DNA of 64,000 nucleotides from Gammaproteobacteria bacterium (lineage in GTDB: Bacteria > Pseudomonadota > Gammaproteobacteria > S012-40), in assembly GCA_029881255.1 (NCBI GenBank), contig JAOUMY010000006.1:62001-126000 (forward strand). Reading direction: 5' to 3'. Below, piece by piece: positions 37,964-45,865 of this stretch. A model generated the notes under the pieces. That model did not search any database and had not been told where the DNA came from. It was given only the letters and a program-made list of their open reading frames with translations. Both the position numbers and the translations under genes were made by a program. Every line of letters starts with the position of its first letter. Position 1 is the first letter of the stretch.

Positions 37964-38584
37964 TTAAGCTTCATCCCAATCATCCAGATCGGAAAGACCG
38001 CGGATAGATTCACGTTGTCTTTCCATTATGTAACGGGTAAGCGCACGCCTATCCTCTTCGGGAAGTTGGGGAAACTGAACACCGATGCGAAAGTAATCCA
38101 GGCTCTTACGTTTCTTTGGCACGGAGCTAACCACTTTTGCCACTGTTTCAATTCCAACCCTGGCGCTAATGGCAATGATTTTCATTTTGAAATAGATTCC
38201 ATTTTTGTATGTCACTTTGGAATTGAAACTCAGACCGCCTTCGCTTATATCTACGGTATTTGTACGTACAGTTTTCGTGTCGGAGTGCACACTCCTGAAA
38301 CGTTCAAAGAAAATAATTCCTGCAATGAAATCCACTTTTTTATTCAATACGTCCAGATATTGAGACACGGCGTTGCTTTCGCTACGAATTAAGGTCATCA
38401 GACTTCCCATCTGACGATTGAGTGAGTCTAAATACATGCTGTCTTCATCGGTGCGAGGCGACATCGCCTTGCGACTGTCGAGTATTTTCTTTGCCTCGTC
38501 ACTGGAAATAGGCGCAAACTCGATATAGACGCGATCCTGCAAGCGATAATAGCTACGCCGGTTATCATCATCGATTCTTTGCAT
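37964..38584 (-). CDS. PilZ-domain protein
   Basis: The 206-residue protein carries the two cyclic-di-GMP-binding signatures of PilZ domains: the Arg motif near the start (NRRSYYRLQDRVYIEF) and DISEGGLSF in the middle (~115-123). A helical insertion of about 90 residues separates them, which is a known cyanobacterial/proteobacterial variant. The ATG follows AGGAGC at acceptable spacing. It likely acts as a c-di-GMP effector; the target is unknown. It is divergent from the SelO-like gene. Confidence 0.85.
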   Translation of the reverse strand: MQRIDDDNRRSYYRLQDRVYIEFAPISSDEAKKILDSRKAMSPRTDEDSMYLDSLNRQMGSLMTLIRSESNAVSQYLDVLNKKVDFIAGIIFFERFRSVHSDTKTVRTNTVDISEGGLSFNSKVTYKNGIYFKMKIIAISARVGIETVAKVVSSVPKKRKSLDYFRIGVQFPQLPEEDRRALTRYIMERQRESIRGLSDLDDWDEA

Positions 38585-38774
38585 TCCAATGGCTCCTGAA
38601 GATCACGGTCACACAAACATAAGCAATATTTGTGCATGTTTTTTAGACCCAAATGGGGGTCGCCAAGCTACTGTTTTTATTAATCTAAATAGTTTCTTTT
38701 GTTTTCAGATAGTTATCACTGGTTTTTAGTCAAAATTTGTAAAGTATGGGCAGAATCAGTCCGATAGCGATGAT

Positions 38775-40631
38775 ATGAGTCAAATTAAAGCCAGAAAGCG
38801 CGCAGGTGCGGCATCCGGCACATCACAGCAATACCCCAAATTTGGGAAGATAAACGGTGAACACCCACTAAAGCACACCGTACCGGCCAGCTATGTGGGT
38901 TATTCCGCGCGTTATCGCCCGAATGGCGAGGTCTACTATTTCAATTTTGAACTCGCCCGTGAGATGGGCCTGATCCCCAAGCATCATGACGGCAAACTCG
39001 ACGTCGCCTTAAACGAGGCCATCCTGGAGACATTTTCCTTACAAATTATTAACGAATTCGACGTCCTGAATAACACGCCGATAGACAAAGATACGGTCAA
39101 ACCTCACCAGTATATGGCGACCCGCTACCTGCAGTTACAGCATCCGAACAAGACTGGACTGACTTCGGGTGACGGTCGCAGCATCTGGAATGGCACGGTC
39201 AAGGGGCCAAATGCGATCTGGGATATATCCAGCTGCGGTACGGGTGCTACACGTCTGAGCCCTGCAACAGCAATCGAAAAGAAGTTCTTTAAAACCGGCG
39301 ACAAGAATGTGTCTTATGGTTGCGGGCTAGCACGCACATCTGAGGGGTTAAGTGGCGCCATCATGAGCGACATTCTGCATCAAAACGGCATCCCTACCGA
39401 ACGCACTCTGGCCATTATCCGTTTCCCCGGCGGGACTTCAATCAATATCCGTGCGTCAAAAAATCTCCTGCGCCCTGCCCATTTTTTCGGTTTTATGAAG
39501 CGCGGCGATCGAGAGTCGTTGCAAAACATGCTCGACTACTATGTCGAACGTGAGATATACAATGGCGCACTCGAGCCTAAACGCTTGCCGGCCTCATCTT
39601 ATACAGACTTTCTCAACTATGTCTGCGACAATTTCGCGCGTGCTACCGCTCTCTACGAAGGCGAATATATCTTTTGCTGGCTGGACTGGGATGGCGACAA
39701 TATTCTCACCGACGGCGGAATCATCGACTACGGTACGATTCGACAGTTTGGCCTCTTTCATCACGAATACCGCTATGAAGACGTGGATAAGTGGTCGACG
39801 AATATCACCCAGCAACGCAATAAGGCTCGTAGCATCGTGCAAACCTTTGCCCAGATCGTTGATTTTGTCCAAACCGGCATACAAAAGCCTTTAGGTGAAT
39901 ACAAGTCACACGACATCTTGGAGCGATTTGACCAATGCTTTGAAAAAACTTTTCTCTCACATCTGCTCTTTCGCATAGGATACACGCCGGAACAGCGGCA
40001 AAAACTACTTGCCGATGAACAAGGACTTACCCTTGTCCGACAGTTTCGCACACAGGTGCGATATTATGAAAAGGCCGTTGCGCCGGGGAAACCCTACAAG
40101 GTCGCCGACGGCATTATGCGAGATGCTATTTTCTGCATGCGTGACATGCTTCGCGAGCTACCAAAGTACCTCATAAAGAAAGGCGTGCGATTTCCAGCCG
40201 AGAAATTTGTTGACGTCATGTCCTCCACATACGCCAGCGACCGACTCCTTGCCAAGTTTCGTAAAGATACAAATCGTATCAATCGCTTTCAGAATACCTA
40301 TCTGAAACTAGCCGATCGTTGTGCGGATATTGTTGGGATGAACAAAGAAAGTGTAATTTTTCAATTATTTGAACGCAGCGCACTAATTAATCGCTATGAA
40401 AAAATTACCGGCGATGCCTTAATCCATATCTCGGAAAGGCTTACGCGAACCAGTCTTCCCCTAAACTTTCAACAGCGCACACTGCTTATCGAACAATTTA
40501 TATCTGATCAGGTACTTGACCCAGATAGACGAGCAGATGACAGGGTGTTACAAGCTCCAAAAGGTAAAAATATGCAGCAAATATTTCGATGGCTATTTAG
40601 GACAATAAAACAAAACAGAAGTGGCATCTGA
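38775..40631 (+). CDS. Divergent SelO/YdiU-like pseudokinase-fold protein
   Basis: SelO proteins transfer AMP to target proteins. Several SelO signatures can be aligned by eye over the first ~330 of 618 residues: GDGRSIWNGTV (SelO: GDGRALLLGEV), WDISSCGTGATRLSP (SelO: LQLKGAGRTPYSR), SDILHQNGIPTERTL and WDGDNI...GIIDYGT (SelO: NTDNMS...TIDYGP). In this alignment the ATP-binding Lys of LKGAG becomes Cys and the conserved Glu of the SIRE segment is replaced, while the metal-binding Asp residues stay. It may be a pseudoenzyme or have shifted chemistry. The C-terminal half has no obvious match. A strong terminator follows. Confidence 0.7.
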   Translation: MSQIKARKRAGAASGTSQQYPKFGKINGEHPLKHTVPASYVGYSARYRPNGEVYYFNFELAREMGLIPKHHDGKLDVALNEAILETFSLQIINEFDVLNNTPIDKDTVKPHQYMATRYLQLQHPNKTGLTSGDGRSIWNGTVKGPNAIWDISSCGTGATRLSPATAIEKKFFKTGDKNVSYGCGLARTSEGLSGAIMSDILHQNGIPTERTLAIIRFPGGTSINIRASKNLLRPAHFFGFMKRGDRESLQNMLDYYVEREIYNGALEPKRLPASSYTDFLNYVCDNFARATALYEGEYIFCWLDWDGDNILTDGGIIDYGTIRQFGLFHHEYRYEDVDKWSTNITQQRNKARSIVQTFAQIVDFVQTGIQKPLGEYKSHDILERFDQCFEKTFLSHLLFRIGYTPEQRQKLLADEQGLTLVRQFRTQVRYYEKAVAPGKPYKVADGIMRDAIFCMRDMLRELPKYLIKKGVRFPAEKFVDVMSSTYASDRLLAKFRKDTNRINRFQNTYLKLADRCADIVGMNKESVIFQLFERSALINRYEKITGDALIHISERLTRTSLPLNFQQRTLLIEQFISDQVLDPDRRADDRVLQAPKGKNMQQIFRWLFRTIKQNRSGI

Positions 40632-40638
40632 TAAAAAA

Positions 40639-40664
40639 AGCCCGAACCGAAGTTCGGGCTTTTT
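40639..40664. terminator. Bidirectional terminator, SelO-like gene and DUF2892 gene
   Basis: The 9-bp stem AGCCCGAAC/GTTCGGGCT (40639-40647 with 40652-40660) has A7 on the left side and T5 on the right. It ends both convergent transcription units. Confidence 0.92.
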
Positions 40665-40673
40665 CGCATTTAG

Positions 40674-41033
40674 CTAAGCATGTTTAACATGATCAGAATG
40701 CAACAAAGTATGCTCAAGATGATTTTCCGGCTTTGGATCTCGTCCGAGTAGCGCATCGATCTGATAAGGAAAACTTCCACACTGATTCCTCCCGTTGACA
40801 CTGCAGGTGCGCACCTTGAACATGGTGTACATGGGATCACAACCAAGAATCCCAGTTATGCAAGGGTAAACAGACAGCACCATTAACACACTTTGCCACA
40901 TTTCAACCGTCGCACCAGGCTGAATAATCAGGTAATACGGATAACCTAACATAGCAAATCCCAAAACTACACGTAAACACCGCTCTATCACACCGATATT
41001 TTGTTCCACAAAATAATCACGTTGCTTCTCCAT
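40674..41033 (-). CDS. DUF2892 (YgaP membrane-domain-like) protein
   Basis: The 119-residue protein opens with the DUF2892 pattern NIGVIERCLRVVLGFAML. It has two membrane helices (~20-37 and ~46-63) and a following GCDPMYTMFKVRTC segment like the usual G.CPLY motif, with five Cys in the second half. The C-terminal tail is hydrophilic and His-rich. Family members occur with rhodanese or redox proteins. An AAGGAGG site precedes the ATG, and a palindromic Crp-like site lies 67 bases upstream, next to the regulator gene. Confidence 0.78.
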   Translation of the reverse strand: MEKQRDYFVEQNIGVIERCLRVVLGFAMLGYPYYLIIQPGATVEMWQSVLMVLSVYPCITGILGCDPMYTMFKVRTCSVNGRNQCGSFPYQIDALLGRDPKPENHLEHTLLHSDHVKHA

Positions 41034-41099
41034 AATCCACCTCCTTAGTGTTGCCTCGCTGTTGGCATTTTTATTATTTCAACTGACTACATCAAGGTA

Positions 41100-41114
41100 T
41101 GTGACATAGTCACA
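41100..41114. promoter_or_regulatory. Crp/Fnr-type palindrome TGTGAC-ATA-GTCACA
   Basis: This is a perfect 6-bp inverted repeat with 3-base spacer resembling a CRP box (TGTGA...TCACA), but one base shorter in spacing. It sits between the Crp/Fnr-family gene end (41117) and the DUF2892 gene start (41033). The neighbouring regulator or the cell's global Crp/Fnr is the likely binder. Confidence 0.6.
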
Positions 41115-41116
41115 AT

Positions 41117-41785
41117 TTAAACTGCATGAGCAAGTGATTTTAACTCGTCAACATTGCGCAAACTTATGCAACATCGTCTCAGTTCAACGACATTTCTGTG
41201 TTCCATAGTTTTCAGTGTGCGGCTAACCACTTCGCGCGCAGTTCCCAATTTCGCAGCCAACTCGCTGTGACGTTTACGCACTTCTAAATGACTGTCACAC
41301 AACTGCAGCAATAATTGTGAAAGTCGTTGTTCGACTGGAACACTGGAAATATTTTCGATTAAATCTGCAACCTGGGACATTCCTAGCTCAAGACATCTGA
41401 AAACATAGCTACTGAATTCCTCTGATCGCGAAAGCACCATCAAGAAGGCTGGCTTGGGCAGACTCCACACCAATGTACGCACTTCCGCAGTTACGTCTGC
41501 CATACAAGGAGTCGACGCCAATAGACTCGAACCACTAACAAAACAACACTCTCCAGCGACAACTGAATCTAATACGATTTCGGCACCGTTGCGCGAATAC
41601 CGCTTTACACTCAATTCACCGTCTATAACAATGGGTAAACTTCTCGCATACTCACCGCGTCGACAAACGACCTCTCCTGGTTTGAAAACAATCTTTTTAC
41701 ATAGATGTTCAACTTTGGAAATTGCAGCAATGCAACTTTTGTCGTCAAAAGGACAAGCAATAGCAGACACAGATTGCGTGGCCAT
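41117..41785 (-). CDS. Crp/Fnr-family transcription regulator
   Basis: The 222-residue protein has an N-terminal cyclic-nucleotide-type sensor domain (~20-140) and a C-terminal winged helix, with recognition helix around LGTAREVVSRTLK. The N-terminus carries Cys in CPFDDKSC and HLC, more in CRRGEY and ECCF. A Fe-S cluster or redox role is possible but spacing does not match E. coli FNR (C20, C23, C29, C122). I prefer the ATG at 41785, with AGAGGTGG 5 bases upstream, over the GTG at 41800. Two inverted repeats lie upstream. Confidence 0.88.
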   Translation of the reverse strand: MATQSVSAIACPFDDKSCIAAISKVEHLCKKIVFKPGEVVCRRGEYARSLPIVIDGELSVKRYSRNGAEIVLDSVVAGECCFVSGSSLLASTPCMADVTAEVRTLVWSLPKPAFLMVLSRSEEFSSYVFRCLELGMSQVADLIENISSVPVEQRLSQLLLQLCDSHLEVRKRHSELAAKLGTAREVVSRTLKTMEHRNVVELRRCCISLRNVDELKSLAHAV

Positions 41786-41838
41786 ATAACCACCTCTCAC
41801 ATGAGTGTTTTCATTTGGGACCGATCAACATATAAAGG

Positions 41839-41893
41839 TGATACCTCTGCGGTATCATGGACTACGAGATATACTCCCCATGAGAATCTCGTA
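41839..41893. promoter_or_regulatory. Two inverted repeats upstream of the Crp/Fnr-family gene
   Basis: TGATACC-N5-GGTATCA (41839-41857) and TACGAGAT-N15-ATCTCGTA (41863-41893) are both perfect and lie 54-108 bases before the start of the regulator gene. They look like operator or leader-hairpin elements for that gene. Neither has a terminator-like T-run. Confidence 0.5.
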
Positions 41894-42018
41894 TTATTTT
41901 GAAAGGATTATCTGGAATATCCGTGTTTATAAATCAAGTATAGCCGGAGTTTCGGTGGTCACAATATAACCAACCGTTTTAACTCACTAATTTTTTTTAT
42001 TGCGATAAACTCCGTTTT

Positions 42019-43518
42019 TTACCCCTTTGTATTATGCGCGCTTGACGGAAGTTGGCGCTTACCGCGTTGTTCGATCCGTTGTACAAGTTCTCCAAGTATC
42101 GCCTCGTATAAGTGATCTCCGATAACCTTATCTTCAACACCACAATCAATGTTGGGGTTATCATTGACTTCAATCACCACAACGCCTTTATCAGTCTGTT
42201 TGAGATCCACGCCGTATAGACCATCGCCGATTAGATTTGACGCCTTTAGTGCAATATCTATTACCGCTTTGGGAACTTCCTCAATCTTCCATGTACGAGC
42301 TTCGCCCTCGTCCATTTTTCCGTCCTGCTTGTGCTTTACGATCTGCCAATGCTTGCGCGACATAAAATACTGGCAGGCATACAGGGGTTGGCGATTGAGA
42401 ATTCCGATGCGCCAATCATAGGGGGTATAGAGAAACTCTTGCGCCAATAACAGATCAGATTCTTTAAAAAGGCGTTCGCAAATTTCTTTTAGTTGCTGCA
42501 CATTTTCCGCTTTGAAAACTCCACGTGAAAATGCCCCATCGGGAATCTTTACCACGAGAGGTAGAGACGGTGCGTAGCTTTCGTAGCGTACTCGACCCTT
42601 TTGAATGATATGTGTCTGCGGAATTGGAATATTGTTCGCCGTCAACAGCTCGGTCAAATAGACTTTGTTCGTACAACGCAGTATAGAATCTCCACTATCG
42701 ATAACAGGTATACCCTCAGACTCAGCCTTTTTCGCAAAGCGATACGTATGGTGCTCTATCTCAGTTGTTTCCCGAATAAACAAGGCATCATATTCACCCA
42801 GTTTTGAATAATCCCTTTTGGTAATCAATTCGACGTTGATGTCCATGCGCTTACCCGTTCGGATAAATTTGTCCAGTGCCTTTTTATTCGACGGCGGCAA
42901 CTTTTCTTCCGGATTATGCAGAATGGCAATATCGTAACGGGCATAACTCTTGGATTTCGGTGAACGCCAGCGCTTAGAGAGATAGGCGTTGAAGGCCTGC
43001 ACAAAAAAGGCCTGCAACTTTTCATCAAGGCTGTTCAGATGTACGGAACGAATGCTGGATATAAACCACTTACCTTTTTGTTTCAGCTCCACCCGCAGAA
43101 GCGGTGATCGAAACTGGTCATAAATATTACGCGACAGTTCCTGAAGTATGGGTTCCTGACAGGTTCCAAAAATGATATTCAGCACATAAGTATCTTTTGC
43201 CTCAGACAACTTGGAAAGGCTTTTCTGCAATGCCTCATCGAAGTCTTCCATATTCAGACTATATATAGCCTTACTATTCAGATCCATCATGGTCCGAACT
43301 GTCGGAATAACATTATGATTCCTTGCCTCCGCTAAAAGAGAACAGTAGTAGCCAGTACTAAGATAACTTGATCCACGGCACAGATTCACCACTTTGAACT
43401 GCCGCTTCTTAAGAAACTCCGCCTGCCCCAAATAGTCTCTTGCTAACACCACCCGTAAATCGGGATAGTTTTCTTTCCAGTCTTTCTTACTCTCAACAAT
43501 TACAATGTGTTCAGACAT
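42019..43518 (-). CDS. RimK-like ATP-grasp ligase with N-terminal RLAN domain
   Basis: The 499-residue protein has an N-terminal domain of the RimK-associated type (~1-200, opening IVIVESKKDW) followed by an ATP-grasp domain (~230-480), with the nucleotide-binding stretch SLPLVVKIPDGAFSRGVF and the Mg-binding EVNDNPN near the end. RimK-type enzymes ligate amino acids, often glutamate, to peptides or metabolites. The gene starts 10 bases after the GNAT/C39 fusion gene, implying one operon. The substrate is unknown. Confidence 0.82.
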   Translation of the reverse strand: MSEHIVIVESKKDWKENYPDLRVVLARDYLGQAEFLKKRQFKVVNLCRGSSYLSTGYYCSLLAEARNHNVIPTVRTMMDLNSKAIYSLNMEDFDEALQKSLSKLSEAKDTYVLNIIFGTCQEPILQELSRNIYDQFRSPLLRVELKQKGKWFISSIRSVHLNSLDEKLQAFFVQAFNAYLSKRWRSPKSKSYARYDIAILHNPEEKLPPSNKKALDKFIRTGKRMDINVELITKRDYSKLGEYDALFIRETTEIEHHTYRFAKKAESEGIPVIDSGDSILRCTNKVYLTELLTANNIPIPQTHIIQKGRVRYESYAPSLPLVVKIPDGAFSRGVFKAENVQQLKEICERLFKESDLLLAQEFLYTPYDWRIGILNRQPLYACQYFMSRKHWQIVKHKQDGKMDEGEARTWKIEEVPKAVIDIALKASNLIGDGLYGVDLKQTDKGVVVIEVNDNPNIDCGVEDKVIGDHLYEAILGELVQRIEQRGKRQLPSSAHNTKG

Positions 43519-43528
43519 ATCGTCTTCG

Positions 43529-44629
43529 TTAACCTTTATCCTGTTTGTTTAAAATTAACATTGCCTTCAACCCTGACTTGCCGTAACGGGCCATGCGTTC
43601 GAAATCACGCAGGGGAATTGGCATGTTCATGCAATCGATTGCGGATTTATTACATTCGTAATCGATATAGGGATCGTGTACAAAAATGAAATTCTCATCA
43701 AAACCGGTGACAACCACCCAATGTGGAAATTTTTCCCGATAGATGCGGTAAGAACTTATTAGCACAACCGGGATGCCACCTTTTTCAAACTTGTCCTGTA
43801 GCTCCTGCAAACTCAAACTATCGACTCGCAGGCTAATACGCGATTTTTTGATCTGGTCGATAAAATCTTCCTGAACCAGACGCATAACTTCTTTCTTTTC
43901 CTGGCTGCGCACTGAATTCATAAACAAGGCACCTTCCTCGTTGACATAGATTTCCACGTCAAAGTCCCGTCGATGCGCGGCCAGTGCCAAGCCATACGGA
44001 TCACATCCACCGTGACCTGAGGTCATAAATACCGTTGTCGATTCGCGCCATAACTGTATTTCGCTTTTACGATTTAACTCGACACCATTGTCAAGCGACT
44101 TCATCGCCATCAACAGACAGGCAGGCCCACAGGTGAATTCAAGTGACTGGGGATAAAAAGGTACTCGCTCAATCGCCGGTCTAATGTGCGGAGCGATATT
44201 TTTTTCCATGCGAACAGCGTCCATATGATCCTCGTAGTAATCGTGGTGTTCGCCGAATTCCTTAAACCCAAACCGATGATAGAGCTTAATCCCCTTTACA
44301 TTGTCTTTCCTGATTTCAAGACGCAAGGCTATGCAATTATTCTCCAGGGCGGCTGCTTCAGCTGCCTCGAGTAATTGCGTGCCGATGCCCTTTCCTTGAA
44401 ACCCAGGATCGACGGCAAAAGAGTAAATTCGGGCGAGCGACGTGCCTGTATTAAACAACACCATGATATAGGCGATAAGCATGCCGTCCTGCTCGACCAC
44501 CAGGGTCACATCATTACCTTTCGTCAGGAGATAGCGGAAATTGCGTCGCGACAGACGATCGGTTTCGAAACAGCGGTTTTCCAGGCGCACTAAACCATCG
44601 AGATCATTGGGGCTTGCACTTCGTAACAT
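43529..44629 (-). CDS. GNAT acetyltransferase fused to C39-like cysteine peptidase
   Basis: The 366-residue protein has two domains. Residues ~1-145 are a RimI-like GNAT fold with acetyl-CoA-binding motif GFQGKGIGTQLL. Residues ~155-360 are a C39-like papain-fold peptidase, with the apparent catalytic Cys167 in EFTCGPAC, His303 in FPHWVVVTGFD and Asp319 in VHDPY. GNAT/C39 fusions beside RimK-like ligases are known from genomes but have no assigned function that I know of. A substrate that is acetylated, trimmed and ligated is plausible but unproven. Confidence 0.82.
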   Translation of the reverse strand: MLRSASPNDLDGLVRLENRCFETDRLSRRNFRYLLTKGNDVTLVVEQDGMLIAYIMVLFNTGTSLARIYSFAVDPGFQGKGIGTQLLEAAEAAALENNCIALRLEIRKDNVKGIKLYHRFGFKEFGEHHDYYEDHMDAVRMEKNIAPHIRPAIERVPFYPQSLEFTCGPACLLMAMKSLDNGVELNRKSEIQLWRESTTVFMTSGHGGCDPYGLALAAHRRDFDVEIYVNEEGALFMNSVRSQEKKEVMRLVQEDFIDQIKKSRISLRVDSLSLQELQDKFEKGGIPVVLISSYRIYREKFPHWVVVTGFDENFIFVHDPYIDYECNKSAIDCMNMPIPLRDFERMARYGKSGLKAMLILNKQDKG

Positions 44630-44810
44630 TTGAGTTCAGCTTCCTGGGATATGAAAGACGCGCATTGTAGGAACAGTCGCGTACTAAGACGAGCGAGAAT
44701 TTAAAATATTCAATTAATAATATTAATCAAAACGATCACGATTAGTATATATCCGAAATATTATTTGTGGAAGACAATGCGGACCGCTAATCGAAAGAAT
44801 ATGAGTCGTC

Positions 44811-45461
44811 GTGAGTACTGCTATATCCTCCCAGCAACCCCCAATACAAAGCCAATTCGACGCTATAGAAGGGGCACTGTCAGTTGAAGGCTATCTCATA
44901 CTTGACCAATTATTTGATACCTCTATTATCAAACAGCTGACGCACCACGCGCAGAACCTGGACGTGTCTTACTTCAAAAAAGCAGGAATTGGGCGCATCG
45001 ATGAGCTGCAACAAAACTCTGCCATACGCAGTGACGAGATTTGCTGGGTAAACGAAAATGACCTCGCCCCCAAGACGTATTTAGACTGGACGGAGGGTTT
45101 ACGTACACACCTAAACCGCACCCTGTTTCTGGGATTGCAAACGTTCGAGTGCCACTTCGCTCACTACGCTCCGGGCGCATTCTACAAAAAACACCTGGAC
45201 GCCTTCAGAGGCAGTAATTGTCGGAAGGTTAGCCTTATCCTCTATCTGAATGAGAACTGGTGTAAGGATGACGGAGGTGAGCTACTGCTGTATGACCAGG
45301 GTGGACATACCGTTATTGAAACTATCAACCCTACCGCTGGCAGATTAGTGGTATTCCTGAGCGAAATCTTTTATCACGAAGTCCTTCCTGCCCGCAGAGA
45401 CCGCTATAGTCTTACCGGCTGGATGCGAGTCAGGGAGCCATCTCTGCTGGGACCTGAGTAA
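44811..45461 (+). CDS. 2-oxoglutarate/Fe(II)-dependent prolyl hydroxylase-like dioxygenase
   Basis: The 216-residue protein has the iron triad H128-x-D130 (in YKKHLDAF) and H189 (FYHEVLP), with the 2-oxoglutarate-binding R198 in RYSLTGW. RYSLTGW and the length resemble bacterial PHD-type prolyl hydroxylases, such as the Pseudomonas enzyme that acts on EF-Tu. The start is a GTG at 44811 with only a weak ribosome binding site; an ATG at 44801 is out of frame. It is divergent from the GNAT/C39-ligase operon. Its 3' end overlaps the convergent thioesterase gene by 32 bases. Confidence 0.85.
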   Translation: MSTAISSQQPPIQSQFDAIEGALSVEGYLILDQLFDTSIIKQLTHHAQNLDVSYFKKAGIGRIDELQQNSAIRSDEICWVNENDLAPKTYLDWTEGLRTHLNRTLFLGLQTFECHFAHYAPGAFYKKHLDAFRGSNCRKVSLILYLNENWCKDDGGELLLYDQGGHTVIETINPTAGRLVVFLSEIFYHEVLPARRDRYSLTGWMRVREPSLLGPE

Positions 45462-45849
45462 ACAACGCTTCCAACATTTCCGGCACAAAGGGTCGCCCCC
45501 GCTCATTGAGCGATGTACCAGTTACTTTGGCGTTCAGAATTAACTTGTCATCAGCGGCGCGATAAATGTCTTGCAGAAATTCGAAACGCACTTTCGAGGC
45601 GCGCTGCAGATTAAGACCCACCCAGAACTTCTCGCCACTACGCAGTGGTAAACGATAATCCAGCTCTGCGCGCACGACCACCAGATTGATATTTTTCATC
45701 GCCAGTTCGGCGAAGTCGATACCCCGGTCTAATAGAAACTCATGACGCGCATGTTCTAAATAGTTTTGATACACACTGTTGTTGACTACGCCTTGTATGT
45801 CGCATTCGTAGTCGCGCACTTTGAAATCCAGCTTGTATGCGTATTCCAT
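45430..45849 (-). CDS. Hotdog-fold acyl-CoA thioesterase (4HBT/YbgC-like)
   Basis: The 139-residue hotdog protein carries the catalytic Asp region VRDYECDIQGVVNNSVYQNYLEH, split here into DIQGVVNNSVYQNYLEHA. Family members hydrolyse acyl-CoA or acyl-ACP thioesters. It lies 16 bases after the RND pump gene on the same strand, so it could be part of that operon, though functional linkage is unclear. An AAGGAAG site precedes the ATG. Confidence 0.85.
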   Translation of the reverse strand: MEYAYKLDFKVRDYECDIQGVVNNSVYQNYLEHARHEFLLDRGIDFAELAMKNINLVVVRAELDYRLPLRSGEKFWVGLNLQRASKVRFEFLQDIYRAADDKLILNAKVTGTSLNERGRPFVPEMLEALFTQVPAEMAP

Positions 45850-45865
45850 TTTCTTCCTTTTTTCG

